A stretch of DNA of 43,248 bases from a virus: positions 1-43,248 of the IMG/VR virus record IMGVR_UViG_3300037132_000065; one strand, 5' to 3'. Positions within the stretch are counted from its first letter, which is position 1; every line of letters begins with the position of its first letter. Of this stretch, positions 6,551-14,169 are shown in pieces. Position numbers and translations under genes: made by a program. Below the pieces are notes generated by a model. It saw only the letters and a program-made list of their open reading frames with translations, searched no databases and was not told where the DNA came from.

Positions 6551-6918
6551 AATCCCTCCATTAGTTTTAATGAATCTTCAACGCTCCAAACAATCCCGCC
6601 TCGTCCGCCGTTATCGTTCACCATCTGAACGAATGAAGCCTGCTCAACTGTAGGTTTTCCGTTACCTTCTTTGACTTCGATAGCAAGGAATTTTCCGTTT
6701 TTAATTCCAATTAAATCAGACGATCCGACGCATAACCCGGAATGTAAAACTCGCGCATGGTGGATTAAAACGTCACCTGGAATCAATCGAACGGTTTCTT
6801 GTTTGTGTATGAACCTATAGTCGCCTATCCAAGCTTGAGCGACGTTGTTTCTAAATAAACGCGCTCCTTGTCTAGAGGCTTCTAGTTGAATAGTTCTCAT
6901 TAGGTCGGGCTCGTTCAT
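6547..6918 (-). CDS. VRR-NUC domain nuclease
   Basis: A single-domain nuclease of the PD-(D/E)XK superfamily. The core reads GSSDLIGIKNGKFLAIEVKE then GKPTVEQASFV: Asp of GSSD, then Glu-x-Lys (EVK), then the conserved TxxQ helix. The 123-aa length is that of stand-alone phage VRR-NUC proteins, which are thought to cut branched or flapped DNA. The start overlaps the helicase stop by ATGA, and the next gene overlaps its own stop. It probably works with the adjacent SF2 helicase on replication or recombination intermediates. Confidence 0.9.
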   Translation of the reverse strand: MNEPDLMRTIQLEASRQGARLFRNNVAQAWIGDYRFIHKQETVRLIPGDVLIHHARVLHSGLCVGSSDLIGIKNGKFLAIEVKEGNGKPTVEQASFVQMVNDNGGRGGIVWSVEDSLKLMEGL

Positions 6919-8267
6919 ATAGCCGCCTTCCTTTGCCTAGCATTCCAAACGTGTCTGGCCCACGCCTTGGGATGGTTATATCCCCTATGCTGTGCCACAG
7001 TAATAAGGTCTTCGTAACTCTGTGCCGTCCATTGAGGAATTTTCACGGCTCGCTCGACTTCTTTTAATTCTCCTTCAACTTCTCTCAGCTTTTCAACAAC
7101 AGCTTCAAACTTAAAACCGCAGAACTTACACACCCCAGACGGAACTTGAGCCGCAAAACATCTTGGGCAAATCTTTACATGAACTTCTTGACTCGATTTT
7201 TTCTTCCCTACGTTTCCTTCTAAACTCCATTCTCTAACTGCGTCAGGCAATCCGTGGCGCCTACAATTTCCAACGTGATCTAATATGATGGCGTAGTCTT
7301 TGCCTTCTGCGGGACGAAGGCACCTTCCAAGCATTTGCAGATACATGCTTAGGCTTTGAGTCGGCCTGAGCATGATTACCGCTTCAATTGCGGGACAATC
7401 GTATCCCTCGCCAAACAATTCAACGTTTGAAACGACCGATGTTTTACCATCCTTGAAATCGTTCATCACGCGATCTCGAATTTCGGTTGGAGTTTCTCCG
7501 TCAACGTGTTCCGCTTTTACTCCAGCCGATCGGAATTGTTCTACTATATGCTTCGAGTGTTCAATTGACGATGCAAAAACAACCGCGCGTTTACCACGGC
7601 ACAACTTGAGGTATTCATTTATGGCGCTACCAGTAATGGTGGGCTTATCTACTCGTTCATTTGTTGCCTTACGATCAAAATCCCCCATCGTTGTGCGAAT
7701 ACCGGTCATGTCAACCGTTGAAGGAGCATATAGTTTGTAATCCGAAAGAAACCCGGCTTCAATCAACCAAGAAACGGTTGGACCTTTAACCATTGCCTGA
7801 AAATATTTTCCTAAACCCTTTCCATCCAGTCTTTGAGGCGTGGCCGTGAGTCCGATATGAAACGCTTCTGTAATTTGATTAAATATAAACTCCCAATTCT
7901 TGGCGGCTAGATGGTGACATTCATCATATATAATAAGACCGGGTTTTGACATATGTTCATAACGTCTCTTAAGACTTTGAATGGAGCATATTTGAACCGG
8001 AAAATGCGGTTCTTCCATAAATCCAGCAGACACGACGCCACACGGAACTCCTACGTTAGAGAATGCCTTTAGGACTTGGCGTATAAGCTCCCTTCGATGC
8101 GTTATAAACCACACGCGATTTCCCAACGCAACACTGGATTTAACTATGTATGAAGCCAACACCGTTTTTCCTGACCCCGTAGGGGATTCGAGTATCATGG
8201 AACGAACACCAGAACGCATGAGCGCCCTGGCCTCGTTGCTCATTTTTTCTTGGTATGGGCGGAGCAT
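6915..8267 (-). CDS. SF2 DEAD/DEAH-family helicase
   Basis: ATP-driven DNA translocase of the type III restriction-like (ResIII) phage helicases. Visible motifs: PTGSGKT (29-35), DECH (115-118), TATPQR (141-146), and QMLGRCLRP near 312-320 (motif VI). A C-terminal zinc knuckle (CPRC...CKFCGF) sits near 370-390 and probably binds DNA. The 450-aa length is normal. The start is ATG 8267, directly after the stop of the regulator gene, and the stop overlaps the VRR-NUC start. A role in replication fork or recombination processing is inferred from the neighbours. Confidence 0.92.
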   Translation of the reverse strand: MLRPYQEKMSNEARALMRSGVRSMILESPTGSGKTVLASYIVKSSVALGNRVWFITHRRELIRQVLKAFSNVGVPCGVVSAGFMEEPHFPVQICSIQSLKRRYEHMSKPGLIIYDECHHLAAKNWEFIFNQITEAFHIGLTATPQRLDGKGLGKYFQAMVKGPTVSWLIEAGFLSDYKLYAPSTVDMTGIRTTMGDFDRKATNERVDKPTITGSAINEYLKLCRGKRAVVFASSIEHSKHIVEQFRSAGVKAEHVDGETPTEIRDRVMNDFKDGKTSVVSNVELFGEGYDCPAIEAVIMLRPTQSLSMYLQMLGRCLRPAEGKDYAIILDHVGNCRRHGLPDAVREWSLEGNVGKKKSSQEVHVKICPRCFAAQVPSGVCKFCGFKFEAVVEKLREVEGELKEVERAVKIPQWTAQSYEDLITVAQHRGYNHPKAWARHVWNARQRKAAI

Positions 8268-8468
8268 TTATTTGATGTCTTCCATTAGCATCTCAATCGT
8301 CACTCCCCACTTCATTTTGTTTGACGCGGATAATACTGATTTCCAGTTATGAGCAGGAATAGCTCCCCTGGTTTTCCAATGATGCAAAACAGCTCGTTCC
8401 ACTCCAATGGCGCGAGCGGCTTTAGTCAAACCGCCAGATTTTTCAATAATACGTTCTGATGTGTTCAT
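8268..8468 (-). CDS. Cro/YdaS-like helix-turn-helix regulator (66 aa)
   Basis: Small DNA-binding protein with the helix-turn-helix pattern GLTKAARAIGVERAVLHHWKTRGAIP (residues 13-38; broken here only for description), typical of Cro or YdaS-type antitoxin-like repressors. It is the first gene of the minus replication operon, has an AAGGAAATC ribosome site, and faces a strong divergent promoter. It probably controls this switch region. I see no CI-type partner in the window, so a full lysogeny switch is not supported. Confidence 0.8.
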   Translation of the reverse strand: MNTSERIIEKSGGLTKAARAIGVERAVLHHWKTRGAIPAHNWKSVLSASNKMKWGVTIEMLMEDIK

Positions 8469-8490
8469 TTTGATTTCCTTTCAGATAAAT

Positions 8491-8496
8491 ATTATA
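8491..8496 (-). promoter_or_regulatory. Candidate -10 box for the minus replication operon
   Basis: On the minus strand this reads TATAAT, about 22 bases before the regulator start. No good -35 is seen at 16-18 bases, so the promoter may need an activator or be weak. It lies next to the divergent plus promoter, so the two could compete. Confidence 0.5.
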
Positions 8497-8507
8497 TCAT
8501 TCGAAGG

Positions 8508-8536
8508 TTGACAAGTCTAATACAATCGAATACAAT
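8508..8536 (+). promoter_or_regulatory. Consensus sigma70-type promoter for the recombination-lysis operon
   Basis: TTGACA (8508-8513), a 17-base spacer and TACAAT (8531-8536). A second TACAAT at 8521-8526, in the direct repeat TACAATCGAA/TACAATATTC, may be an operator half-site. The GTG start at 8572 follows with an AAGGAG site. This is the cleanest promoter in the window. Confidence 0.85.
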
Positions 8537-8571
8537 ATTCAAACGTTGTTAATTCATCAAGGAGAACGAGC

Positions 8572-9495
8572 GTGAGCGAGATAATCAAGTCTAACCCAAA
8601 AATCACGTCTGGAAAAAGAAAAGAGCCGTTGACTATTATGTTGTATGGCGTTGCTGGTATCGGTAAAACGCAACTAGCTTCTGAATCCGAAAATCCAATT
8701 TTCATCGGAGAACGCGGAAATTTGCTTTTGGACGTTTCCCGCTTTGACGAAGAAAAAACATTTGCGGAGTTTGTCGAAGACATCAAATGGTTGATTGAAA
8801 ATGAACACATTTACAAAACTCTTGTGATTGACACTCTTAGCTGGCTTGAGCCTTTAGTGTTCCAAGAAGTATGTTCTGAGCAAACAAAACCAGCCAAAGA
8901 CATTTCAAAGGTGCCACACGGTGCCGGTTACACTTCGGCTTATGCAAAGATGGAAAGCGTCACAAAGCTTTTGAATGATCTTAAAGATAAGAAAAAAATG
9001 AACGTTGTGATTATTGCTCATTCAAAAGTTAAGCCATTTAATGATCCCACTTCGATTGAACCATACGATAAATACGTTCCTTCGTTGAACGAAGCCATTT
9101 CCGCAATATGGGTCAAGTACGTCGATGCCCTCATCTTTATGAACTACGAAACGTTTGTAAAAGAGGGAGAACGACGGGCTTATGGAGACGCGCTTCGTAT
9201 TGCTTACACCGAAGAACGTCCTTCATTCCAAGCTAAAAACCGTTACGGGTTGCCTTATCGAATTGCCATGCGCAAAGGGGAGGGATGGAAAACTCTAGTT
9301 GAAGCGATTGAAAAATCAGAACCAAACAGTCTGGAAGTGTTGCAACGAGCCGTTGCCGAATTGCGAAAGACAATTTCAGGGGAGCCTGAATTTTTGTCTA
9401 AGGTTGATAAGTCGATTGCCGATGCTGGTGTTGATTTGACTAAGTTAACGGCCATTCGCGACCGTATGGTTGCATTAACGGGAGGTTTAAAGTGA
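8572..9495 (+). CDS. Sak4-like / AAA_24 RecA-fold recombination ATPase
   Basis: Probable single-strand annealing or recombination ATPase. P-loop GVAGIGKT at residues 26-33, a Walker B-type strand LVIDTLSW near 84-91, and later HSKVKPFNDP, as in phage AAA_24 (PF13479) proteins of the Sak4 type. The length (307 aa) is slightly longer than the shortest members. The start is GTG behind AAGGAG. It is followed by a coiled-coil protein, a DUF669-like protein and a YqaJ exonuclease, which is the usual company of Sak4 recombinases. It acts in the cytoplasm on single-stranded DNA by inference. Confidence 0.85.
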   Translation: MSEIIKSNPKITSGKRKEPLTIMLYGVAGIGKTQLASESENPIFIGERGNLLLDVSRFDEEKTFAEFVEDIKWLIENEHIYKTLVIDTLSWLEPLVFQEVCSEQTKPAKDISKVPHGAGYTSAYAKMESVTKLLNDLKDKKKMNVVIIAHSKVKPFNDPTSIEPYDKYVPSLNEAISAIWVKYVDALIFMNYETFVKEGERRAYGDALRIAYTEERPSFQAKNRYGLPYRIAMRKGEGWKTLVEAIEKSEPNSLEVLQRAVAELRKTISGEPEFLSKVDKSIADAGVDLTKLTAIRDRMVALTGGLK

Positions 9496-9812
9496 AAAAG
9501 TTAAATAAAAGAGACAAGGAAATTGACGATCTGAAGATGGCTTTGTTGGTTAACAAGAGTCAATTGTTCAAACTTCGTAATGTAGAAGAAGAGCTTTCTA
9601 GGATTAAGGTTCTTCTAAAACATTACTCTACAAAACGTGTGCCTAATATGATCATTAGTGTTGAAATAAGTAGCGAACAGACGTTGTCTGACATTATTGA
9701 TAGGTTGAACACTTCACTAACAAGATGCTCTGAATTGTCTTTTGTTTGCGATAAATACTACGAACTACTTAACACGGCTTTTACAGGAAAACGAGAAGGA
9801 GAAAAAGCATGA
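9492..9812 (+). CDS. Coiled-coil protein of the recombination operon (106 aa)
   Basis: GTG start overlapping the ATPase stop (GTGA) behind GGGAGG. The first ~45 residues form a charged heptad coil (LNKRDKEIDDLKMALLVNK, VEEELSRIKVLL) and the rest looks mixed alpha/beta with several Ser and Cys. No catalytic motif is seen. Its position between the ATPase and a DUF669-like protein suggests a recombination accessory role. Confidence 0.6.
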   Translation: MKKLNKRDKEIDDLKMALLVNKSQLFKLRNVEEELSRIKVLLKHYSTKRVPNMIISVEISSEQTLSDIIDRLNTSLTRCSELSFVCDKYYELLNTAFTGKREGEKA

Positions 9813-10306
9813 GAATCAAGCCCGGAACATACCCTGGTATGTTGGCTGATTATGGAATCTCAGAAACCAAGGCCGGTGATCCTCAAGTGTTTCTGATATT
9901 CGACGTAAACGCAGGAGATCAAGGCAATTACAGTATGACTTGGTACGGGTTAATGAATACCGTTGCTAAGGAATCCGGAAAGAAAGCTCCAATCGAATAC
10001 ACGATCAAGACCATTCTTGATTGCGGATTCTCTGGTGAGTCTCCTGAGCTTCTTGCGGCTGGCCCTGAATCTAATTTGATGCCTTTGGGCATCGCAATGG
10101 ATTTACGTGTTGAAGACAATACCTACGATGGTACTACAACCAGCAGAATCAGGTTTGTAAACGTTCCTGGTCAAGGTGGTGGACCTGGACGAGTAGGATA
10201 TGAGGAGGTAACTAAGAAGGTAAGCGTCGATGCTATCCGTGCCGAATTGATTAAGCAACGCGCTAACCGGCCTCATGTAGAAAAAAAACAAGATGTTGGG
10301 TGGTGA
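9809..10306 (+). CDS. DUF669-like, probable single-stranded-DNA-binding protein
   Basis: The start overlaps the previous stop (ATGA). The sequence begins MRIKPGTYPGMLADYGISET and contains MTWYGLMNTVAKESGKKAP, then a Gly/Pro-rich linker (VPGQGGGPGRVGY) and a basic tail. This is the layout of the DUF669-type proteins encoded beside phage Sak4 ATPases, where they are thought to bind single-stranded DNA. I see no OB-fold signature by eye, so the family call is by context and style. Confidence 0.65.
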   Translation: MRIKPGTYPGMLADYGISETKAGDPQVFLIFDVNAGDQGNYSMTWYGLMNTVAKESGKKAPIEYTIKTILDCGFSGESPELLAAGPESNLMPLGIAMDLRVEDNTYDGTTTSRIRFVNVPGQGGGPGRVGYEEVTKKVSVDAIRAELIKQRANRPHVEKKQDVGW

Positions 10307-10308
10307 GC

Positions 10309-10881
10309 ATGTACCAACTAATCGAGGTGGAACAAAACACACCCGCTTGGTTGGATTGGCGCAAGAACGGAATAGGGGCATCAGACGCCCCTTCCGTTCT
10401 GGGCGTCAGCCCGTATACCAAGCCCCAAAAGCTTTGGGCTATTAAAGTTGGAATGGATATAGATAAACCAGCAAACAAATATATCATGGATAAAGGCCAT
10501 GATTTTGAAACCCGTATTCGAGCTAAATACGAGTTCGAATCAGAAGGTAATTGGCCTTCGGTTTGCATGCAATCGGTTGAATTTCCATACTTAAGGGCTT
10601 CGTTGGACGGATGGAACGGTAAAAATATCATCGAAATTAAGATGGTTGGAGCAAAGATGTTTGCTTCTGATGATATACCGCCTCACCATTACGCTCAATT
10701 TCAGCATCAAATGATGGTTTCTGATGCCGAAGACATGACCGAGATTTACGGTTTGATTGACGAGTTTAACGAACTCAAAGACAAGAAACGTCTCGTTGTT
10801 CGCGACGAAAAGTTTATTGATGCCATGTTTCACAAAGAAGTGGAGTTTTGGAAGATGGTTACGGATAAGGAGTGGATATGA
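10309..10881 (+). CDS. YqaJ/lambda-Exo-like exonuclease
   Basis: Phage recombination exonuclease of the YqaJ (PF09588) type. It has the N-terminal WRKNGIGASDAPSVLGVSPY element and the catalytic ASLDGW...NIIEIKMV (Asp, then Glu-x-Lys), with an EFPYLRASLDG strand before it and a helical C-terminus. ATG 10309 is used; GTG 10303 overlaps the previous stop and is an alternative. The size (~190 aa) is compact but usual. It should resect double-stranded ends to give the 3' tails used by the annealing ATPase upstream. Confidence 0.9.
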   Translation: MYQLIEVEQNTPAWLDWRKNGIGASDAPSVLGVSPYTKPQKLWAIKVGMDIDKPANKYIMDKGHDFETRIRAKYEFESEGNWPSVCMQSVEFPYLRASLDGWNGKNIIEIKMVGAKMFASDDIPPHHYAQFQHQMMVSDAEDMTEIYGLIDEFNELKDKKRLVVRDEKFIDAMFHKEVEFWKMVTDKEWI

Positions 10882-11450
10882 TTAGTGGCATCGACGTTTC
10901 TCACTGGAACGGTAAAATTGATTGGCCGAAAGTAAAAACATCGTTTGCGTTTTGCAAGGCCACTCAAGGAATAGGGATGATTGACCATACGTTCCAGACG
11001 AATATTCAAGGTTGTAGAGATAACGGGATCGTTCCTGGCGCGTATCATTTTTTGAACCCTACTCAAAACGGGCGAGATCAGGCAGACTTTTTTGCAGAAT
11101 ACGCAAAGCCCGATATGTTACTTGCTTTGGATTGCGAAGGAGACGGTTGGAACGCATTAACACCGCAAGAATGTGCTGACGAAATCGGTGTTTTTATGAC
11201 ATTCTGCAAGATTAACATTGGCAAGTATCCGTTATTGTACTTCTCGCCTTCGTTCGCAAATGACAGGTTGCGAAGGTTTCCGATAAAGCAGTATAATTGG
11301 TGGGTAGCTTGCTACGCCACGAAGATGCCTGCCAATTTTTCTACCGCAAAGTTCTGGCAATATACTGAATCCGGCGGATGCCCTGGAATTTCAGGAAAAT
11401 GCGATCTGGATATGTTCTTTGGTGAACGAGAAGATTTACTAAAACTGTGA
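10878..11450 (+). CDS. Endolysin: glycoside hydrolase family 25 lysozyme
   Basis: Peptidoglycan muramidase. Starts GIDVSHWNG with the conserved Asp (D6), and has ALDCEG with the DxE pair (D85, E87), plus a strand YPLLYFSPSF and the terminal motif FWQYT, all GH25 marks. No signal peptide is visible, so release may depend on a holin. The ATG overlaps the exonuclease stop (ATGA). The lysis genes follow the recombination genes directly in one operon. Confidence 0.93.
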   Translation: MISGIDVSHWNGKIDWPKVKTSFAFCKATQGIGMIDHTFQTNIQGCRDNGIVPGAYHFLNPTQNGRDQADFFAEYAKPDMLLALDCEGDGWNALTPQECADEIGVFMTFCKINIGKYPLLYFSPSFANDRLRRFPIKQYNWWVACYATKMPANFSTAKFWQYTESGGCPGISGKCDLDMFFGEREDLLKL

Positions 11451-11457
11451 GAGAAAA

Positions 11458-12246
11458 ATGAAACTCGGAAAACTTGCAGTACGCCACGACCCTAGAACGC
11501 TGAAACTTGCGAAGTACCTACCGACTCTTCCGACCCCTCCGCCCGTATGCGACTGGGGATCGAAAGTCTCGTTCTGGAATATGCTGGCAAACGACTCGGT
11601 TGGCGATTGCACGTGTGCTAGCGCTGGTCACATGCTCATGGCGTGGACCGCGAACGATGGCGTGGAGTTTGTCCCAACTGATTATCAAATTTTGTGTGCA
11701 TACTCGGAAATAACTGGGTATGACATAACCAATGGGTTAAACGACAACGGTGCGGTGGAACTGGACGTTCTGAAATACTGGCGCAACAAGGGAATCGCTG
11801 GTAAAAAGATTCTGGCATACGTCAAACTGGAAGAGAAAAGTTTCGACCACCTGAAAACGGCGGGCTATCTTTTCGGCGGCGTCTACATCGGCGTTTCGCT
11901 CCCCGTCGAGGCCCAGAACCAGAAAGTTTGGGACGTTACACCTGGAGAGGTTCCGGGCTCATGGGGTGGACACGCGGTCCCAGTTATCGGCTATAATTCC
12001 GTTGGGCCCGTAGTCGTGACATGGGGCGAGTCGAAACAGATGACGTGGGCGGCATACATCGCTTGGTGTGATGAAGCCTATGCGATTTTAAGCGGAGATT
12101 GGACGGGCCCGGATAATCTCACGCCCAACGGGTTCGATATGGTTCAACTGGTTTCGGATCTGAAAGAGTTAGACGGTGCGTCGTCGGTCGAAAAGCCGTC
12201 TTTGTGGGAAAGGATCAAGAAATGGCTGAAAGACCTTTTTCATTAA
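11458..12246 (+). CDS. Papain-like cysteine peptidase (262 aa)
   Basis: The sequence has a Cys near the start of a helix (NDSVGDCTCASAGHMLMAW, C51 or C53), then GGHAVPVIGY with the His (H172), and VTWGESKQMTW where the usual Asn-Ser-Trp lies. This follows a phage-borne papain-like peptidase pattern. It sits between the lysozyme and a small gene, so roles in lysis or in processing a virion or host protein are both possible. The C-terminus ends in a basic amphipathic segment. No signal peptide is seen. The missing Asn makes activity uncertain. Confidence 0.7.
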   Translation: MKLGKLAVRHDPRTLKLAKYLPTLPTPPPVCDWGSKVSFWNMLANDSVGDCTCASAGHMLMAWTANDGVEFVPTDYQILCAYSEITGYDITNGLNDNGAVELDVLKYWRNKGIAGKKILAYVKLEEKSFDHLKTAGYLFGGVYIGVSLPVEAQNQKVWDVTPGEVPGSWGGHAVPVIGYNSVGPVVVTWGESKQMTWAAYIAWCDEAYAILSGDWTGPDNLTPNGFDMVQLVSDLKELDGASSVEKPSLWERIKKWLKDLFH

Positions 12247-12276
12247 CCTAGTAGGTTAAGACTTTTGGGAGGGATT

Positions 12277-12429
12277 ATGAACATCATTGAAGACTTGGTA
12301 AGCTTGGGAGTAAAAACCGCATGTCTTCCAATTTCAGTAGTTAAAGACATTGGCAATGTCATTGAAGGTGACAATGTGGATGCTACGGCGTCAAACATTG
12401 AGTCGATCTTGGACGACATTTTCGGATAG
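12277..12429 (+). CDS. Small lysis-region protein (50 aa)
   Basis: ATG 12277 is behind GGGAGGG. The product begins MNIIEDLVSLGVKTACLPIS and ends in a short acidic helix (NIESILDDIFG). It is conserved-looking and resembles small phage proteins found near lysis genes. No transmembrane segment is obvious. Spacing to both neighbours is 30 bases, fitting one operon. Confidence 0.6.
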   Translation: MNIIEDLVSLGVKTACLPISVVKDIGNVIEGDNVDATASNIESILDDIFG

Positions 12430-12459
12430 TAGGTGCATCAAAAAACTCAGGAGGAAGCA

Positions 12460-13188
12460 ATGCAAAGTTTTATCACAAAGTGGCAGTTGTTTTGGGGTAC
12501 TCCATTGGCTCAATGTTTTTTTAAGGTGGTCCGTGACAGTGCGTTGACGTATGCCGGGGCCAATCAATTCGTGCCGTCGAAGGCTTGGGCGGTCGGACTG
12601 GTGGTATTCGTTTTTTCGGCCATCATTCACGGCGCTCCCACCGATCAGGCCAAGCGGTCGGCACTTCGTTCGACACTCAAGGTTCTGTTCCTTTTTGCCT
12701 TCTGCTTCTCGATGGTCGGGACGGCCTCGGCTTACGAGTGGAACATTCCAGCCAATCAGGTTCGTTTCTCTCAATCCACGTTGAAAAGTTTGGCGTTGAA
12801 TAAAAAGCTGACGGCGGGAACGAGTGAGACGGACATTATCACGGCCCCGACCGCCGCGCTTGCTTGCGGGACGGTTAAATCCTCATACGGGTTTAGTTTC
12901 TCGTATGCGGTGCTGGTCGGAAAAATTTCATACGTGAACGACACAACCAGCAACTACTCAAATTATTTCGGGTTGGGTGTTTCGGGTTACGCCGACTTGG
13001 GAAATTTTATGACGACCGATTACAGCATAAAGGACACATTTAAAGGCGGATTCAACGCGATCCTTCCCGAAATGTGCGGCGTCACTCCGGGTGTGTCCGA
13101 GGTTTGGGCCTACAAGCAAAAACCTACTTTTCTCGCAACGGCAAACGTTCCGTTGGGATCGACTCACAAAGTTTGCAAGGTTCATTGA
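12460..13188 (+). CDS. Two-helix membrane (holin-like) protein with exported C-terminal domain
   Basis: The strong AGGAGG site at 12449-12454 sets ATG 12460. The first ~95 residues have two hydrophobic segments, WAVGLVVFVFSAII (43-56) and LFLFAFCFSMVGTASA (76-91), the second ending in an AxA-like cleavage pattern. The remaining ~150 residues are Tyr/Ser/Gly-rich (GFSFSYAVLVGKISYVND, YFGLGVSGYADLG), possibly beta-barrel-like. It sits last in the lysis cluster, just before the terminator. It could be a holin with an exported tail, an outer-membrane disruptor, or a surface protein. No known holin family is recognised. Confidence 0.5.
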   Translation: MQSFITKWQLFWGTPLAQCFFKVVRDSALTYAGANQFVPSKAWAVGLVVFVFSAIIHGAPTDQAKRSALRSTLKVLFLFAFCFSMVGTASAYEWNIPANQVRFSQSTLKSLALNKKLTAGTSETDIITAPTAALACGTVKSSYGFSFSYAVLVGKISYVNDTTSNYSNYFGLGVSGYADLGNFMTTDYSIKDTFKGGFNAILPEMCGVTPGVSEVWAYKQKPTFLATANVPLGSTHKVCKVH

Positions 13189-13202
13189 TTCGTTATTCGT
13201 TC

Positions 13203-13234
13203 GGCGGGGTGGGTCAAACCATCCCGCCTTTTTT
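13203..13234 (+). terminator. Rho-independent terminator of the recombination-lysis operon
   Basis: GGCGGGGTGG (13203-13212) pairs with CCATCCCGCC (13219-13228) with one G-T pair, loop of six, followed by TTTTTT. It separates the plus lysis genes from the convergent minus tail-fibre gene. The opposite strand lacks a T-run. Confidence 0.9.
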
Positions 13235-13236
13235 AT

Positions 13237-14166
13237 TTAAGCATATAATCCAGTAGCCGTTACCAGCCATCCTTTATATAGAGAAGTTCCAGACGGAGTG
13301 TTAATAAGCCTAATCATGGCCCATCCATTTTCCGGTATTACAACATCGGACGGAATGTTAAACCTATTAATCGCCAATGACCCGGTGTTTTTAGCTTTCA
13401 AAGTTATAGTTCCACCTGCCACATTAAACAATAGCAAATCTGTATCTCTTGTTCTGCTTTCGGAGTTTATCCCAGTGATGTTTACGACTTCTGAAATAAC
13501 TATTCCCAGTTCGGTAACATTTCCATCCGCGAAATCTTTTCCAGCGGTATCGACTGGGCTGTAATTATTTATAGTCCCGTTAATTACCGGAGCAACCATT
13601 GTGTAAACATAAGGAACATATGCCGGTCCAGCCGGTCCTTGAGGTCCAACTGCGCCTTCTGGAGGTTGAACGCCAAGGTTTCCATCTTCATCGAACACGA
13701 TCGTTTTATTTGCTCGAATATAGGCCGTTGGAAGATCAAGCGTTGTAGCCCCAGCAGGTTCACTATCAGGAGCTTTGACGCTCTTGGATATTTGTTCCTT
13801 ATTCTGCAAGTCTTCCAACGCAAGTTTGTCAAACTCATTTTCGTGCAACACAGCGTAGTATTCCGCGTTGTTTCGTATTGAAGTGATTTGAGTACCATCC
13901 AGGTTGGATATGATCGAAAGTTTATACCCGGAGCTAAGTATATCCGTGAGCGTTATCGTTCCGCCTTCGGTATAATCCGTTGGTGCTTTGATTCCAACAA
14001 CCGTGTAATCGTCGTTTATTACCAAGTCTGCGCTTGACCCGGTTGAAACCTTGGTAACTATCAGCCTCAGGTTCGAGATGTTGAACACGCAAAACGAAAA
14101 TGTGAATGGTCCAGCTATTCCTGTCCCGGCATAATCAGTGCGTATGGAAGTCGATGCGATTGTCAT
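13237..14166 (-). CDS. Tail fibre with T7 gp17-type N-terminal domain
   Basis: The N-terminal ~150 residues begin with TDYAGTGIAGPFTFSFCVFN and ISNLRLIV, the recognisable phage T7 tail-fibre anchor (PF03906). A short collagen-like run (GPQGPAGPA) near residue 181 is a hinge, followed by a beta-rich receptor-binding end of ~120 residues ending at GLYA. At 309 aa it is short for a fibre. It follows the giant ejection protein and closes the late operon. No enzyme motif is visible in the end domain. Confidence 0.85.
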   Translation of the reverse strand: MTIASTSIRTDYAGTGIAGPFTFSFCVFNISNLRLIVTKVSTGSSADLVINDDYTVVGIKAPTDYTEGGTITLTDILSSGYKLSIISNLDGTQITSIRNNAEYYAVLHENEFDKLALEDLQNKEQISKSVKAPDSEPAGATTLDLPTAYIRANKTIVFDEDGNLGVQPPEGAVGPQGPAGPAYVPYVYTMVAPVINGTINNYSPVDTAGKDFADGNVTELGIVISEVVNITGINSESRTRDTDLLLFNVAGGTITLKAKNTGSLAINRFNIPSDVVIPENGWAMIRLINTPSGTSLYKGWLVTATGLYA

Positions 14167-14169
14167 GTT

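Noticed and set aside
8268-8468. Evidence of lysogeny
   Set aside because: A Cro-like gene alone is not enough; no integrase, excisionase or attachment core was found.
13237-14166. Diversity-generating retroelement, as in BPP-1
   Set aside because: The head genes look BPP-1-like, but no reverse transcriptase, template repeat or lectin-type variable region was seen in the fibre.
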